64,000 nt of DNA. Origin: Siphonodentalium dalli (lineage: Eukaryota; Mollusca; Scaphopoda; Gadilida; Siphonodentaliidae). Below the pieces are notes generated by a model. It saw only the letters and a program-made list of their open reading frames with translations. It had not been told where the DNA came from and did not search any database. Made by a program: the position numbers and the translations under genes. Below, one piece after another: positions 20,481 through 31,700 of this stretch (positions within the stretch are counted from its first letter, which is position 1; each line of letters begins with the position of its first letter). The stretch is from contig CP136062.1 in assembly GCA_032622095.1 (NCBI GenBank), positions 124,001-188,000 on the forward strand, in the 5' to 3' direction.

Positions 20481-20575
20481 AAGATAATCCATGGGTTGTA
20501 ATCTGCCTGCCATCTGGTCTGGTTGTAAGATAATCCCTGTGTTATGATATGCCTGCCATCTGGTCTGGTTGTAAG
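20481..20575 (+). repeat. 46-bp tandem duplication
   Basis: AAGATAATCC begins at 20481 and 20527. Both copies hold GCCTGCCATCTGGTCTGGTT. Confidence 0.9.
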
Positions 20576-20719
20576 GATAGATCCATAATATGATTTATTG
20601 GGCCAATTTGTGAAACATGTTTACATTGAATCTTATCGAGTGTCAAAAGTATCAATAATGATGTTTTATCTAGCTTGTTTAGCAGGTAGGCACAGTTGGA
20701 TACAGCTAAACGTTAATTA

Positions 20720-20959
20720 TTACACGCTTGTTCCTATAAGTACGGTGTTATTGCTGTTCCATATTTACAAATCTGAATGGAACGTACTTGTTGGTGTAAA
20801 ATGAGTCAAATGACATACATGACGTTTGTCTCAACCATGAAACTGGAACTATTTAAATAAAAGAATCATCACACATGACAAACACACCCTGTATGAGCCT
20901 AAAGAAACCTTCTAATTCTGTATTTTTAATGCACGGATTCTAGGACGCGAAGTGTGTAA
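20720..20959 (-). mobile_element. MITE, copy 2 (inverse of 19128-19372)
   Basis: 240 bp with ends TTACACGCTTG and AAGTGTGTAA. Its interior (GTTCCTATAAGTACGGTGTT, GACATACATGACGTTTG, AATTCTGTATTTTTAATGCA) is the reverse complement of copy 1. It is followed by the hairpin-related sequence up to 21055, just before the exon at 21103. Confidence 0.8.
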
Positions 20960-21102
20960 TAAACACAGAACGGCAAGCGCCTCTCGTTCTATCCTTCCGC
21001 GACAGCACTCGTGCCGGATCGACAAACCTATTTACACATCGTGTCATTCTGTGTATTTATTATTTACATTTGTTTGTTAATTTTCGAAATTGTGTTTTTC
21101 AG

Positions 21103-21284
21103 AATTGGAGCAAGTGACAGTTCTGGTGCTTCAGCATTGCCTGCCCTGGTCCCGATCGTCCTATGTAACAAATGTACTAATGGACAGGGAACATGTGACT
21201 TCGAGCAGTCTCGAATCGCCGATAATGAGACAGTCGCTCTATACTTCCGACTCGCATTCTGTGTATGTGATGTCGGTTGGGAAG
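21103..21284 (+). CDS. Exon: end of beta module plus Cys-rich EGF-like segment
   Basis: A 182-nt exon after TTGTGTTTTTCAG, ending GGAAG|GTAAGT; entry phase 2, exit phase 1. It starts QIGASDSSGASALPALVPIV, the last strand of the beta module, and then a Cys-rich part: LCNKCTNGQGTCDFEQS and later FCVCDVGWEG. The spacing C-x2-C-x6-C ... C-x-C-x4-W-x-G and the closing 'GWEG' are EGF-like. The following exon continues with DDCETDING, so the two exons together make the EGF region. The 109-aa frame beginning at 21090 is a shadow in another frame. Confidence 0.9.
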
Positions 21285-21581
21285 GTAAGTAGATATAGGG
21301 AACATGGGAAGGTGATCGAGGCTATGATATACAAGCAGCAGCGGGTTAGCTTAATTAAATTCACCTTCTCATTCTTTTTGGTATTTTCAAATCTCTGGAA
21401 AGTATATCTTATTGTTTAGAAACTTCTTTCGAAAATATCTGTTTCTTTTTTAGTTTAGTTCCTCATTTTGCAAATGAACATGTAGCACCATATTTTGAGC
21501 CCTGATACCGATATTAACGGGTGTGTTGGAATGGGGCTCTTTATGTAGGCTAATGTGATTAGATTTTATTTATATTTGTAG

Positions 21582-21743
21582 GTGACGACTGTGAGACTGA
21601 TATTAACGGTTGTGCTGGAAACCCATGCTTAGATCTACAGACATGTACAGACAAAACTCCCACTGAGCAGAACACGACAGACCTCACTCACCAATGTTCA
21701 GCATGTCCGACAGGTTACACGCAGCAGCAGTCTAAATGCACAG
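21582..21743 (+). CDS. Exon: EGF-like module (last recognised exon)
   Basis: A 162-nt exon after TATATTTGTAG, ending CACAG|GTCAGT; phase 1 on both sides. It encodes GDDCETDINGCAGNPCLDLQ, then TCTDKTPTEQNTTDLTHQC, then SACPTGYTQQQSKCT. Six Cys and the 'D-I-N-G-C ... N-P-C ... T-C-T-D ... C-S-A-C-P-x-G-Y' order fit an EGF or calcium-binding-EGF-like module with a long inter-Cys insert. It has no stop codon, so the gene continues, but I find no further in-phase exon before the satellites. The 22 bases around GATATTAACGG have a 2-mismatch copy 89 bp upstream (21510-21531). Confidence 0.88.
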
Positions 21744-21792
21744 GTCAGTTATCATATAGTCTGTGTAAATATACAATTAAAATCACACTGAC

Positions 21793-21815
21793 ATGCTGAG
21801 TCTATTGTAGTCTCT
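21793..21815 (+). repeat. 23-bp intron stretch identical to the 61/102-bp satellite
   Basis: CATGCTGAGTCTATTGTAG plus TCTC, 50 bp after the last exon, is the same as the junction of the long satellite form that first appears in the array near 26350. Confidence 0.75.
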
Positions 21816-21844
21816 CAAGCCTGAGTTTAGTGTGTCTGTCATTT

Positions 21845-22302
21845 GCAGAATGAGGTCCAATTTAGTAACTCTATCCCACATAGCAGGCTACCATCACTAA
21901 ATTTACCCGTTGGGATCTCATTCTGCTTAGGCCTGTTCCTTTTATAAAATTTATATAGAAACTTCTTCACATATAATATTTTTATTTATTGGTTTAGTTT
22001 CTCTATATCCCCAAACAGGCAGATGACACATTGTATAATCGAGGTTCATTGGGAATCTCGATTATGCAATGTGTCATGTACACCCATTGGGGGTGTACAT
22101 CACAATATTCAACATCTGGGAACATTTTTGGAACCTCGATTATGCAATGTGTCATGTACACCCATTAGGGGTATACATCTGGGAACTTCAATCTGATCTT
22201 AGGTCTCCCAGATCTTTGAGGTCTCAGCAGAATGAGGTTCCCAGAGAGTGAATTTGGTTATACCAGCATCACTAAATTCACCCTCTGGGGACCTCATTTT
22301 GC
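21845..22302. repeat. Composite palindromic repeat: two GCAGAATGAGG palindromes around inner repeats
   Basis: 21845-21926 and 22227-22302 are copies of the palindromic family. Between them, GATTATGCAATGTGTCATGT with ACACCCATTGGGGGTGTACA is present twice (22061-22100, 22138-22175), each itself a short palindrome. Confidence 0.75.
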
Positions 22303-22361
22303 AAACGACAGTCACTAAATTTAAACTAAATTCTTACTAAAGTCTCACCAGTTTGTGTAAC

Positions 22362-22525
22362 TTAATAAACATTCAGACTGGACATGACGCAGCTTCGAGA
22401 TTTAATATACATTCAGACTGGACATGACGCAGCTTCGAGATTTAATATACATTCAGACTGGACATGACGCAGCTTTGAGATTTAATATACATTCAGACTG
22501 GACATGACGCAGCTTCGAGATTTCG
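22362..22525 (+). repeat. 40-bp tandem repeat, four copies
   Basis: GACATGACGCAGCTTCGAGA begins at 22381, 22421, 22461 and 22501, exactly 40 bp apart, with ATACATTCAGACTG between. The last copy runs into GATTTCGATTTGATTTCG. Confidence 0.93.
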
Positions 22526-25500
22526 ATTTGATTTCGAGCCTTACGTTCCAATTCGTGTCGATTCGAAAGCAGTTCATCTGGGACCTCTGTGGTCCAATTT
22601 GTAGGGTAATTAAGTTGCCCAATAGCCCACTACAAATAGGCCTTCCAGTCCCAGTGTTGGTTACTCGCAGTAGGTCGGTGGGTTACTCGTGTAACCTGCA
22701 GGGTGGTGATGCATGGTTCACCTGTCCAGTACGGACCATAATCATAACATACAAGGCTTCCTCCACCACATAAATCTTGCAATGTCGCGATATTGCCTGG
22801 CCCCAGCTGCCGAAGCAAGGTAATCCACTTATAAATCAATCACTTAAAGGTACTCAATCTGATTCGATGGTCCCCATATCATCAGATTCCAACAACAACA
22901 ACAACAACAACATTTTTGGAATGCCGCTTCAGTTGTCAGAATCAATTAATTGCCCAAAAATAATGCTAACCTCAGTAAAATATAGTATAAAATTGCCCAA
23001 AACCTGTTGTTCATCAACATTTTTGGAGAAAAAAATATCTGACACAAAAAAGCCACTTGATTTTAGAGTTATCCATCTTCATCCACAATTTGGTCCAAGA
23101 CCGTCTTGTCGTTGACTTTTACTGGGCCACTAGAATTATTGGTTGTGAGAAATAATAGATTTCAAAAATCGATTTCTGATCACTCTGAGCTTTGATGGGT
23201 GGCTGCCTCGAATCAATATTTTTGACCCCACGAAGCCAAGGAAATAGTAATTTGTGAGTTTATGCATCTTTAAGTTCCGCAATTAAGAATGTTCATGGTT
23301 AAAGTTTGTCATTCGTCAATGCTAATCCTTATTAAATATAAAGAGGAATAACTCGAGTTCCATACTATGCAGACAATATAAAAATTACAGATAGAGTTAA
23401 ATATGATATCCGGGAAATGGAAGTTAGTTCAACATTTAGCTTGATCAGTTGTTCTGACAGATATGCCCAAGTTGTGATACTATTAAATTTCAAGCAGGGT
23501 TTCCGCTAGAGGTTGGGGGAATGTGGCCGTATTTCGGAAGCACATACCCGGCGCCCTGTCGGGAGAAAATGTTGATGTGTATCACTGAAAAGTGGCCATT
23601 TCCTTGCACTTGAGACAACAAGCAGGAACATTGAAGCTTCGTATAGAAACCAAATATGTTTACGACTCGCCGAACTGAGTTCAAATGAATGCAGTGAGAC
23701 AAACCGGAAGTAAACGTAAATAGAATGCACGAAACGTAGCGAATCGAATATCTTGTTACTATTACACAAGAGGTCAAGTGACAACTAAGCGCTCCAATGA
23801 ATTACTAGTACATATGGCGAAACAAATTTACACTTGAAGTAAAGGCAAATATAGGAGTTTAGTCATTACTCCGGGAAGAATAATTCTTTTAGTATATTTT
23901 ACAAACATTATAAAAGTTACCAATTAAAACAGTTAGTTATTCTTTGATCTCAAGTTAATGAATTAAAAGCACTTAGCAACACCACATAATTATGTTTATG
24001 TTTATTTGGAATTTAGGCTAGGACAGGGAGGATTTGAAAGGGCAGGATGCCCTTTCCTACAACCCACTTGGAAGTGAAATTTGAAGTTATGAATAATGAA
24101 ATATATAACAATGAATGAAAAAAAGATGATCTAGACTTTTTTTCTTTTTCTTTTTCTTTCTCTTGAGTGTTTTTCCTGTTGTTGTTTTTGGTAAAAAGAT
24201 TCCATGTAATGCTAATAATCTGTCTTGTTCTTCAAACTGCTGTTGGGATGCCAAAATAACAGCGTCTACCCTTGCACCAATCCTGTCTGCCTCTGCGTCG
24301 ATATGGGAGGAACTGGTGCTGTTGTTTTTGTTGTTGTTGGTGCTGCTGGTCGTGGTGTCGATGGATGACTCCGGGCAGATGTATTCCGGAGTCATCGGAT
24401 TGAATGGTGATTCAGTCTCCATCCGGCATCAGCAGCATCTGGCTGGATCTCCTCAGTCAGCTAACACTCCAGCGGGGGAGGGGTGGTCTGGGCGTATCTC
24501 AGACCTCTCCCAGGCTGGACTACCGGTAGCATCGTCGGTGGTGCACAGGCGCACCCCATACAATGGATACAAAGACTTTTATAACGGTAGCAATATTAAA
24601 AGCTGACATCAAAGAAATTACTGGGGGTTGAAAGACACATTGTCACACTCAGTGGCAAGTGTACGTACTCTAGCAGTAATAAGTGTTATGTCAGAGCTCA
24701 TGTCACGTGCTTTGCACACTTTATGCATGCCTGTTTCCTTTGTATTTTATACAGTACCGATCAGAACAAGTTGGTGTAAACTCAAAAGCCATTCCTCAGA
24801 CGGAGATGACCACATGCTGGATTTGTTTAATTAATTTTGCATTCATTGGATAGGGAATAAATACACTGATAATAACTATTAATATTTTAATTTTGTTAGT
24901 TTTAATTAAAGTTTCTTTGATACAGACCTTGTTTTGAGGTACAAGGTCAATCGGGCTGCAAAAATTCAACCTGTGTTCATGGTTGTAGCTCAGTATGAGA
25001 GTTGGTCAGAAATTTGGGACTTTAAATAGACAGAAATCTACGGTAAATTAAAATGCGAGAGGCTGATTACTACTAAACATTCTCCAACAAAGCGTTACCC
25101 AGGATGGTGCAGACAACTGTGCGCGTGGTCCGCGGTATTGATCATGTCTTATTCAGGCACCAAGTGTAGGATTCCTTGCAATCGATTAATCGTCAGTGTC
25201 AGTGATCGCTCGTCCTGAGTAAAAAGGGTTGGTCTGTGGCCATTTTGTGACCAATGTTATGTCAAGGTTGTGGAGAGGAATGAGGCCGCCAGAGTAGCGG
25301 AAACCATGTTAATTAAGTTCCCGTAATCCTGTTTGCATATGCGCTATTCCCAAGTCACAATGCGCAATTATGATATCGTACATGCCTGGTGGGAGTGGCA
25401 GGGTGAAGCATATATGTGCAGAATAGTTTCCGTTTGCAACGAGACTTGAATCAAGACTCCATTGACTCGAAGCTGCTTAACTTTCACGAACTTCACATGT
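22526..25500. other. Intergenic or intronic DNA without a supported gene
   Basis: Open frames of 60-147 codons occur (for example 22504-22773, 22777-23115, 23490-23784), but none shows a domain or in-phase splice sites. A short AAC microsatellite lies at about 22889-22911. No exon continuing the EGF region of the upstream gene was found. Confidence 0.5.
24087..24422 (-). CDS. Hypothetical low-complexity ORF (doubtful)
   Basis: I do not recognise this 111-codon minus-strand frame. It starts METESPFNPMTPEYICPESS, has a Ser/Thr/Asn-rich run, then an acidic helical stretch (HIDAEADRIGARVDAVILA, QQQFEEQDRLLALHG) and a Lys-rich tail (KRKKKKKKK). The helix and basic tail could be a small nuclear or retroelement-type protein, or an exon. 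The opposite strand is open over the same span (24163-24606) and the composition is simple, so it may not be coding. Confidence 0.22.
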   Translation of the reverse strand: METESPFNPMTPEYICPESSIDTTTSSTNNNKNNSTSSSHIDAEADRIGARVDAVILASQQQFEEQDRLLALHGIFLPKTTTGKTLKRKKKKKKKSLDHLFFIHCYIFHYS

Positions 25501-25521
25501 AGTGACACTGTCACTTAAATA

Positions 25522-25588
25522 CCGTAATGTCCTAAATTACCCATAATTCTTCTGTGGTTAGAGTCGATTATTTAGGGCATTACTGTAT
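25522..25588. repeat. Short palindromic element with ends TACCGTAATGTCCTAAAT
   Basis: 67 bp. TACCGTAATGTCCTAAAT at the left is matched in reverse by ATTTAGGGCATTACTGTA at the right, with ACCCATAATTCTTCTGTGGT inside. It is the terminal part of the dispersed family at 1762 and 3165, here reduced to both ends. Confidence 0.7.
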
Positions 25589-25789
25589 GAACCGATAATG
25601 TTCTCTTGCATTTAACTGTTTTAAACTCTGATATTAACATTGAAATGAAGTTTGATGAACCTTCTTCTCTCGCTGACATTATAAAATCATTGGATGCTGC
25701 CCCATTTTTGCCTGTACCTCCCACAGATCAGTACCACGAGTCAACTGAAGTGTCGGCAAAAATATTGATTGATATTCTATTTCAAATCA

Positions 25790-28700
25790 TTATCATGATG
25801 CTATTCGAGATTTGATGCATATACCTGATTTGATGCATATACCTGATTTGATGCATGTACCTGATGTCTTTTTCTCCTGTTTACCACTTAATACAAATTG
25901 TGGTTTTGATTTTACCACAAACTTGAAGTTGAATTTGAAACAATGGAAAATTATTTACTCATTGAGATGTGTATTTCATGCCGTATATGTCACGGTTTCA
26001 TGTCAAGAAATTTGGTCAAATGATATCGAGACAATGATATTGATGGCAGCATGTAGGTTTTTATCATGATGCGATTCGAGATTTGACGCCTATTCGTCCG
26101 GATGGCATGCTGAGTCTATTATTATCATGATGCGATTCGAGATTTGACGCCTATTCGTCCGGATGGCATGCTGAGTCTATTATTATCATGATGCGATTCG
26201 AGATTTGACGCCTATTCGTCCGGATGGCACGCTGAGTCTATTATTATCATGATGCGATTCGAGATTTGACGCCTATTCGTCCGGATGGCATGCTGAGTCT
26301 ATTATTATCATGATGCGATTCGAGATTCGATGCCTATTCGTCCGAATGGCATGCTGAGTCTATTGTAGTCTCGTAAAAATGTCATTTCCTGGCAGCATCT
26401 AGGTTTTTATCATGATGCGATTCGAGATTGGATGCCTATTCCTCCTGATGGCATGCTGCGTCTATTATTATCATGATGCGATTCGAGATTAGATGCCTAT
26501 TCATCCGGATGGCATACTGAGTCTATTGTTATCATGATGCGATTCGAGATTCGATGCCTATTCGTCCGGATGGCATGCTGAGTCTATTATTATCATGATG
26601 CGATTCGAGATTCGATGCCTATTCGTCCGGATGGCATGCTGAGTCTATTATTATCATGATGCGACTCGAGATTTGATGCCTATTCGTCCGGATGGCATGC
26701 TGAGTCTATTATTATCATGATGCGATTAGAGATTCGATGCCTATTCGTCCGGATGGCATGCTGAGTCTATTATTATCATGATGCGATTCGAGATTCGATG
26801 CCTATTCGTCCGGATGGCATGCTGAGTCTATTATTATCATGATGCAATTCGAGATTCGATGCCTATTCGTCCGGATGGCATGCTGAGTCTATTATTATCA
26901 TGATGCGATTCGAGATTCGATGCCTATTCGTCCGGATATCATGCTGAGTCTATTATTATCATGATGCGATTCGAGATTCGATGCCTATTCGTCCGGATGG
27001 CATGCTGAGTCTATTGTTATCATGATGCGATTCGAGATTCGATGCCTATTCGTCCGGATGGCATGCTGAGTCTATTATTATCATGATGCGATTCGAGATT
27101 TGACGCCTATTCGTCCGGATGGCATGCTGAGTCTATTATTATCATGATGCGATTCGAGATTCGATGCCTATTCGTCCGAATGGCATGCTGAGTCTATTGT
27201 AGTCTCGTAAAAATGTCATTTCCTGGCAGCATCTAGGTTTTTATCATGATGCGATTCGAGATTGGATGCCTATTCCTCCTGATGGCATGCTGCGTCTATT
27301 ATTATCATGATGCGATTCGAGATTAGATGCCTATTCATCCGGATGGCATACTGAGTCTATTGTTATCATGATGCGATTCGAGATTCGATGCCTATTCGTC
27401 CGGATGGCATGCTGAGTCTATTATTATCATGATGCGATTCGAGATTCGATGCCTATTCGTCCGGATGGCATGCTGAGTCTATTATTATCATGATGCGATT
27501 CGAGATTTGATGCCTATTCGTCCGGATGGCATGTTGAGTCTATTATTATCATGATGCCATTAGAGATTCGATGCCTATTCGTCCGGATGGCATGCTGAGT
27601 CTATTATTATCATGATGCGATTCGAGATTCGATGCCTATTCGTCCGGATGGCATGCTGAGTCTATTATTATCATGATGCGATTCGAGATTCGATGCCTAT
27701 TCATCCGGATGGCATGCTGAGTCTATTATTATCATGATGCGATTCGAGATTCGATGCCTATTCGTCCGGATATCATGCTGAGTCTATTATTATCATGATG
27801 CGATTCGAGATTCGATGCCTATTCGTCCGGATGGCATGCTGAGTCTATTGTTATCATGATGCGATTCGAGATTCGATGCCTATTCGTCCGGATGGCATGC
27901 TGAGTCTATTATTATCATGATGCGATTCGAGATTCGATGCCTATTCGTCCGGATGGCATGCTGAGTCTATTATTATCATGATGCGATTTGAGATTCGATG
28001 CCTATTCGTCCGGATGGCATGCTGAGTCTATTATTATCATGATGCGATTCGAGATTCGATGCCTATTCGTCCGGATGGCATGCTGAGTCTATTGTTATCA
28101 TGATGCGATTCGAGATTCGATGCCTATTCGTGCGGATGGCATGCTGAGTCTATTATTATCATGATGCGATTCGAGATTCGATGCCTATTCGTCCGGATGG
28201 CATGCTGAGTCTATTGTAGTCTGGTCAAAATGTCATTTCCTGGCAGCATGTAGGTTTTTATCATGATGCGATTCGAGATTCGATGCCTATTCTTCCGGAT
28301 GGCATGCTGAGTCTATTGTATTCTCGTAAAAATGTTATTTCCTGGCAGCATGTAGGTTTTTATCATGATGCGATTCGAGATTCGATGCCTATTCTTCCGG
28401 ATGGCACGCTGAGTCTATTGTAGTCTCGTCAAAATGTCATTTCCTGGTAGCATGTAGGTTTTTATCATGATGCGATTCGAGATTTGATGCCTATTCCTCC
28501 GAATGGCATGCTGAGTTTATTGTAGTCTCGTAAAAATGTCATTTCCTGGCAGCATGTAGGTTTTTATCATGATGCGATTCGAGATTCGATGCCTATTCTT
28601 CCGGATGGCATGCTGAGTCTATTGTAGTCTCGTAAAAATGTCATTTCCTGGCAGCATGTATGTTTTTATCATGATGCGATTCGAGATTTGATGCCTATTC

Positions 28701-31700
28701 TTCCGGATGGCATGCTGAGTCTATTGTAGTCTCGTCAAAATGTCATTTCCTGGCAGCATGTAGGTTTTTATCATGATGCGATTCGAGATTCGATGCCTAT
28801 TCTTCCGGATGGCATGCTGAGTCTATTGTAGTCTCGTCAAAATGTCATTTCAATGGCAGCATCTAGGTTTTTATTATGATGCGTTCGAGATTTGATGCCT
28901 ATTCGTCCGGATGGCATGCTGAGTCTATTGTAGTCTCGTAAAAATGTTATTTCCTGGCAGCATGTATGTTTTTATCATGATGCGATTCGAGATTCGATGC
29001 CTATTCTTCCGGATGGCATGCTGAGTCTATTATTATCATGATGCGATTCGAGATTAGATGCCTATTCATCCGGATGGCATGCTGAGTCTATTGTTATCAT
29101 GATGCGATTCGAGATTCGATGCCTATTCGTCCGGATGGCATGCTGAGTCTATTATTATCATGATGCGATTCGAGATTCGATGCCTATTCGTCCGGATGGC
29201 ATGCTGAGTCTATTATTATCATGATGCGATTCGAGATTTGATGCCTATTCGTGCGGATGGCATGCTGAGTCTATTATTATCATGATGCGATTCGAGATTT
29301 GATGCCTATTCGTGCGGACGGCATGCTGAGTCTATTATTATCATGATGCGATTCGAGATTCGATGCCTATTCGTGCGGATGGCATGCTGAGTCTATTATT
29401 ATCATGATGCGATTCGAGATTTGATGCCTATTCGTGCGGATGGCATGCTGAGTCTATTATTATCATGATGCTATTCGAGATTCGATGCCTATTCGTCCGG
29501 ATGGCATGCTGAGTCTATTATTATCATAATGCGATTCGAGATTTGACGCCTATTCGTCCGGGTGGCATGCTGAGTCTATTATTATCATGATGCGATTCGA
29601 GATTCGATGCCTATTCGTGCGGATTGCATGCTGAGTCTATTATTATCATGATGCGATTCGAGATTCGATGCCTATTCGTCCGGATGGCATGCTGAGTCTA
29701 TTATTATCATGATGCGATTCGAGATTTGACGCCTATTCGTCCGGATGGCATGCTGAGTCTAATATTATCATGATGCGATTCGAGATTCGATGCCTATTCG
29801 TCCGGATGGCATGCTGAGTCTATTATTATCATGATGCGATTCGAGATTTGACGCCTATTCGTCCGGATGGCATGCTGAGTCTATTATTATCATGATGCGA
29901 TTCGAGATTCGATGCCTATTCGTCCGGATGGCATGCTGAGTCTATTATTATCATGATGCGGTTCGAGATTCGATGCCTATTCGTCCGGATGGCATGCTCA
30001 GTCTATTATTATCATGATGTGATTCGAGATTTGACGCCTATTCGTCCGGATGGCATGCTGAGTCTATTATTATCATGATGCGATTCGAGATTTGACGCCT
30101 ATTCGTCCGGATGGCATGCTGAGTCTATTATTACCATGATGCGATTCGAGATTTGACGCCTATTCGTCCGGATGGCATGCTGAGTCTATTATTATCATGA
30201 TGCGATTCGAGATTCGATGCCTATTCGTCCGGATGGCATGCTGAGTCTATTATTATCATGATGCGATTCGAGATTTGACGCCTATTCGTCCGGATGGCAT
30301 GCTGAGTCTATTATTATCATGATGCGATTCGAGATTTGACGCCTATTCGTCCGGATGGCATGCTGAGTCTGTTATTATCATGATGTGATTCGAGATTTGA
30401 CGCCTATTCGTCCGGATGGCATGCTGAATCTATTATTATCATGATGCGATTCGAGATTCGATGCCTATTCGTCCGGATGGCATGCTGAGTCTATTGTTAT
30501 CATGATGCGATTCGAGATTCGATGCCTATTCGTGCGGATGGCATGCTGAGTCTATTATTATCATGATGCGATTCGAGATTCGATGCCTATTCGTCCGGAT
30601 GGCATGCTGAGTCTATTGTAGTCTGGTCAAAATGTCATTTCCTGGCAGCATGTAGGTTTTTATCATGATGCGATTCGAGATTCGATGCCTATTCTTCCGG
30701 ATGGCATGCTGAGTCTATTGTATTCTCGTAAAAATGTTATTTCCTGGCAGCATGTAGGTTTTTATCATGATGCGATTCGAGATTCGATGCCTATTCTTCC
30801 GGATGGCACGCTGAGTCTATTGTAGTCTCGTCAAAATGTCATTTCCTGGCAGCATGTAGGTTTTTATCATGATGCGATTCGAGATTTGATGCCTATTCCT
30901 CCGAATGGCATGCTGAGTCTATTGTAGTCTCGTAAAAATGTCATTTCCTGGCAGCATGTAGGTTTTTATCATGATGCGATTCGAGATTCGATGCCTATTC
31001 TTCCGGATGGCATGCTGAGTCTATTGTAGTCTCGTAAAAATGTCATTTCCTGGCAGCATGTATGTTTTTATCATGATGCGATTCGAGATTTGATGCCTAT
31101 TCTTCCGGATGGCATGCTGAGTCTATTGTAGTCTCGTCAAAATGTCATTTCCTGGCAGCATGTAGGTTTTTATCATGATGCGATTCGAGATTCGATGCCT
31201 ATTCTTCCGGATGGCATGCTGAGTCTATTGTAGTCTCGTCAAAATGTCATTTCAATGGCAGCATCTAGGTTTTTATTATGATGCGTTCGAGATTTGATGC
31301 CTATTCGTCCGGATGGCATGCTGAGTCTATTGTAGTCTCGTAAAAATGTTATTTCCTGGCAGCATGTATGTTTTTATCATGATGCGATTCGAGATTCGAT
31401 GCCTATTCTTCCGGATGGCATGCTGAGTCTATTATTATCATGATGCGATTCGAGATTAGATGCCTATTCATCCGGATGGCATGCTGAGTCTATTGTTATC
31501 ATGATGCGATTCGAGATTCGATGCCTATTCGTCCGGATGGCATGCTGAGTCTATTATTATCATGATGCGATTCGAGATTCGATGCCTATTCGTCCGGATG
31601 GCATGCTGAGTCTATTATTATCATGATGCGATTCGAGATTTGATGCCTATTCGTGCGGATGGCATGCTGAGTCTATTATTATCATGATGCGATTCGAGAT

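Larger units (their letters stand above)
472..21743 (+). other. Partial spliced gene: mucin-4/mesh-like extracellular protein (VWD, beta module, EGF)
   Basis: Six exons can be joined by GT-AG introns whose phases all agree (phase 1, 1, 1, 2, 1), giving 1128 nt or 376 codons without a stop. In order the protein shows the second half of a VWD domain (GLTTGLSGN then DGDATNDF), a post-VWD segment, a cadherin/Ig-like beta module ending in ATWTPAD, and two Cys-rich EGF-type modules. This order is known from the NIDO-AMOP-VWD-EGF family (MUC4, SUSD2, insect mesh, coral mucin-like proteins), which are secreted or single-pass membrane proteins at epithelial surfaces or in extracellular matrix. The NIDO and AMOP domains would lie upstream of the window, and more EGF modules, a membrane segment and the stop codon downstream. 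Membership of the family is inferred from motifs, not from a database search; the exact orthologue is unknown. Confidence 0.85.

Noticed and set aside
22504..23115. Two + strand ORFs (89 and 112 codons)
   Set aside because: The first begins inside the 40-bp tandem repeat; neither shows a domain, and no in-phase splice sites were found.
24985..25025. tRNA-like A box (GTAGCTCAGTATGAGAG)
   Set aside because: No B box, no acceptor stem and no cloverleaf partner downstream; a chance match or an old SINE relic cannot be told apart.
25606..25815. 70-codon ORF just before the satellite as a continuing exon of the mucin-like gene
   Set aside because: No Cys or domain motif, no pyrimidine tract with AG before it in a fitting phase, and its end runs into satellite sequence.
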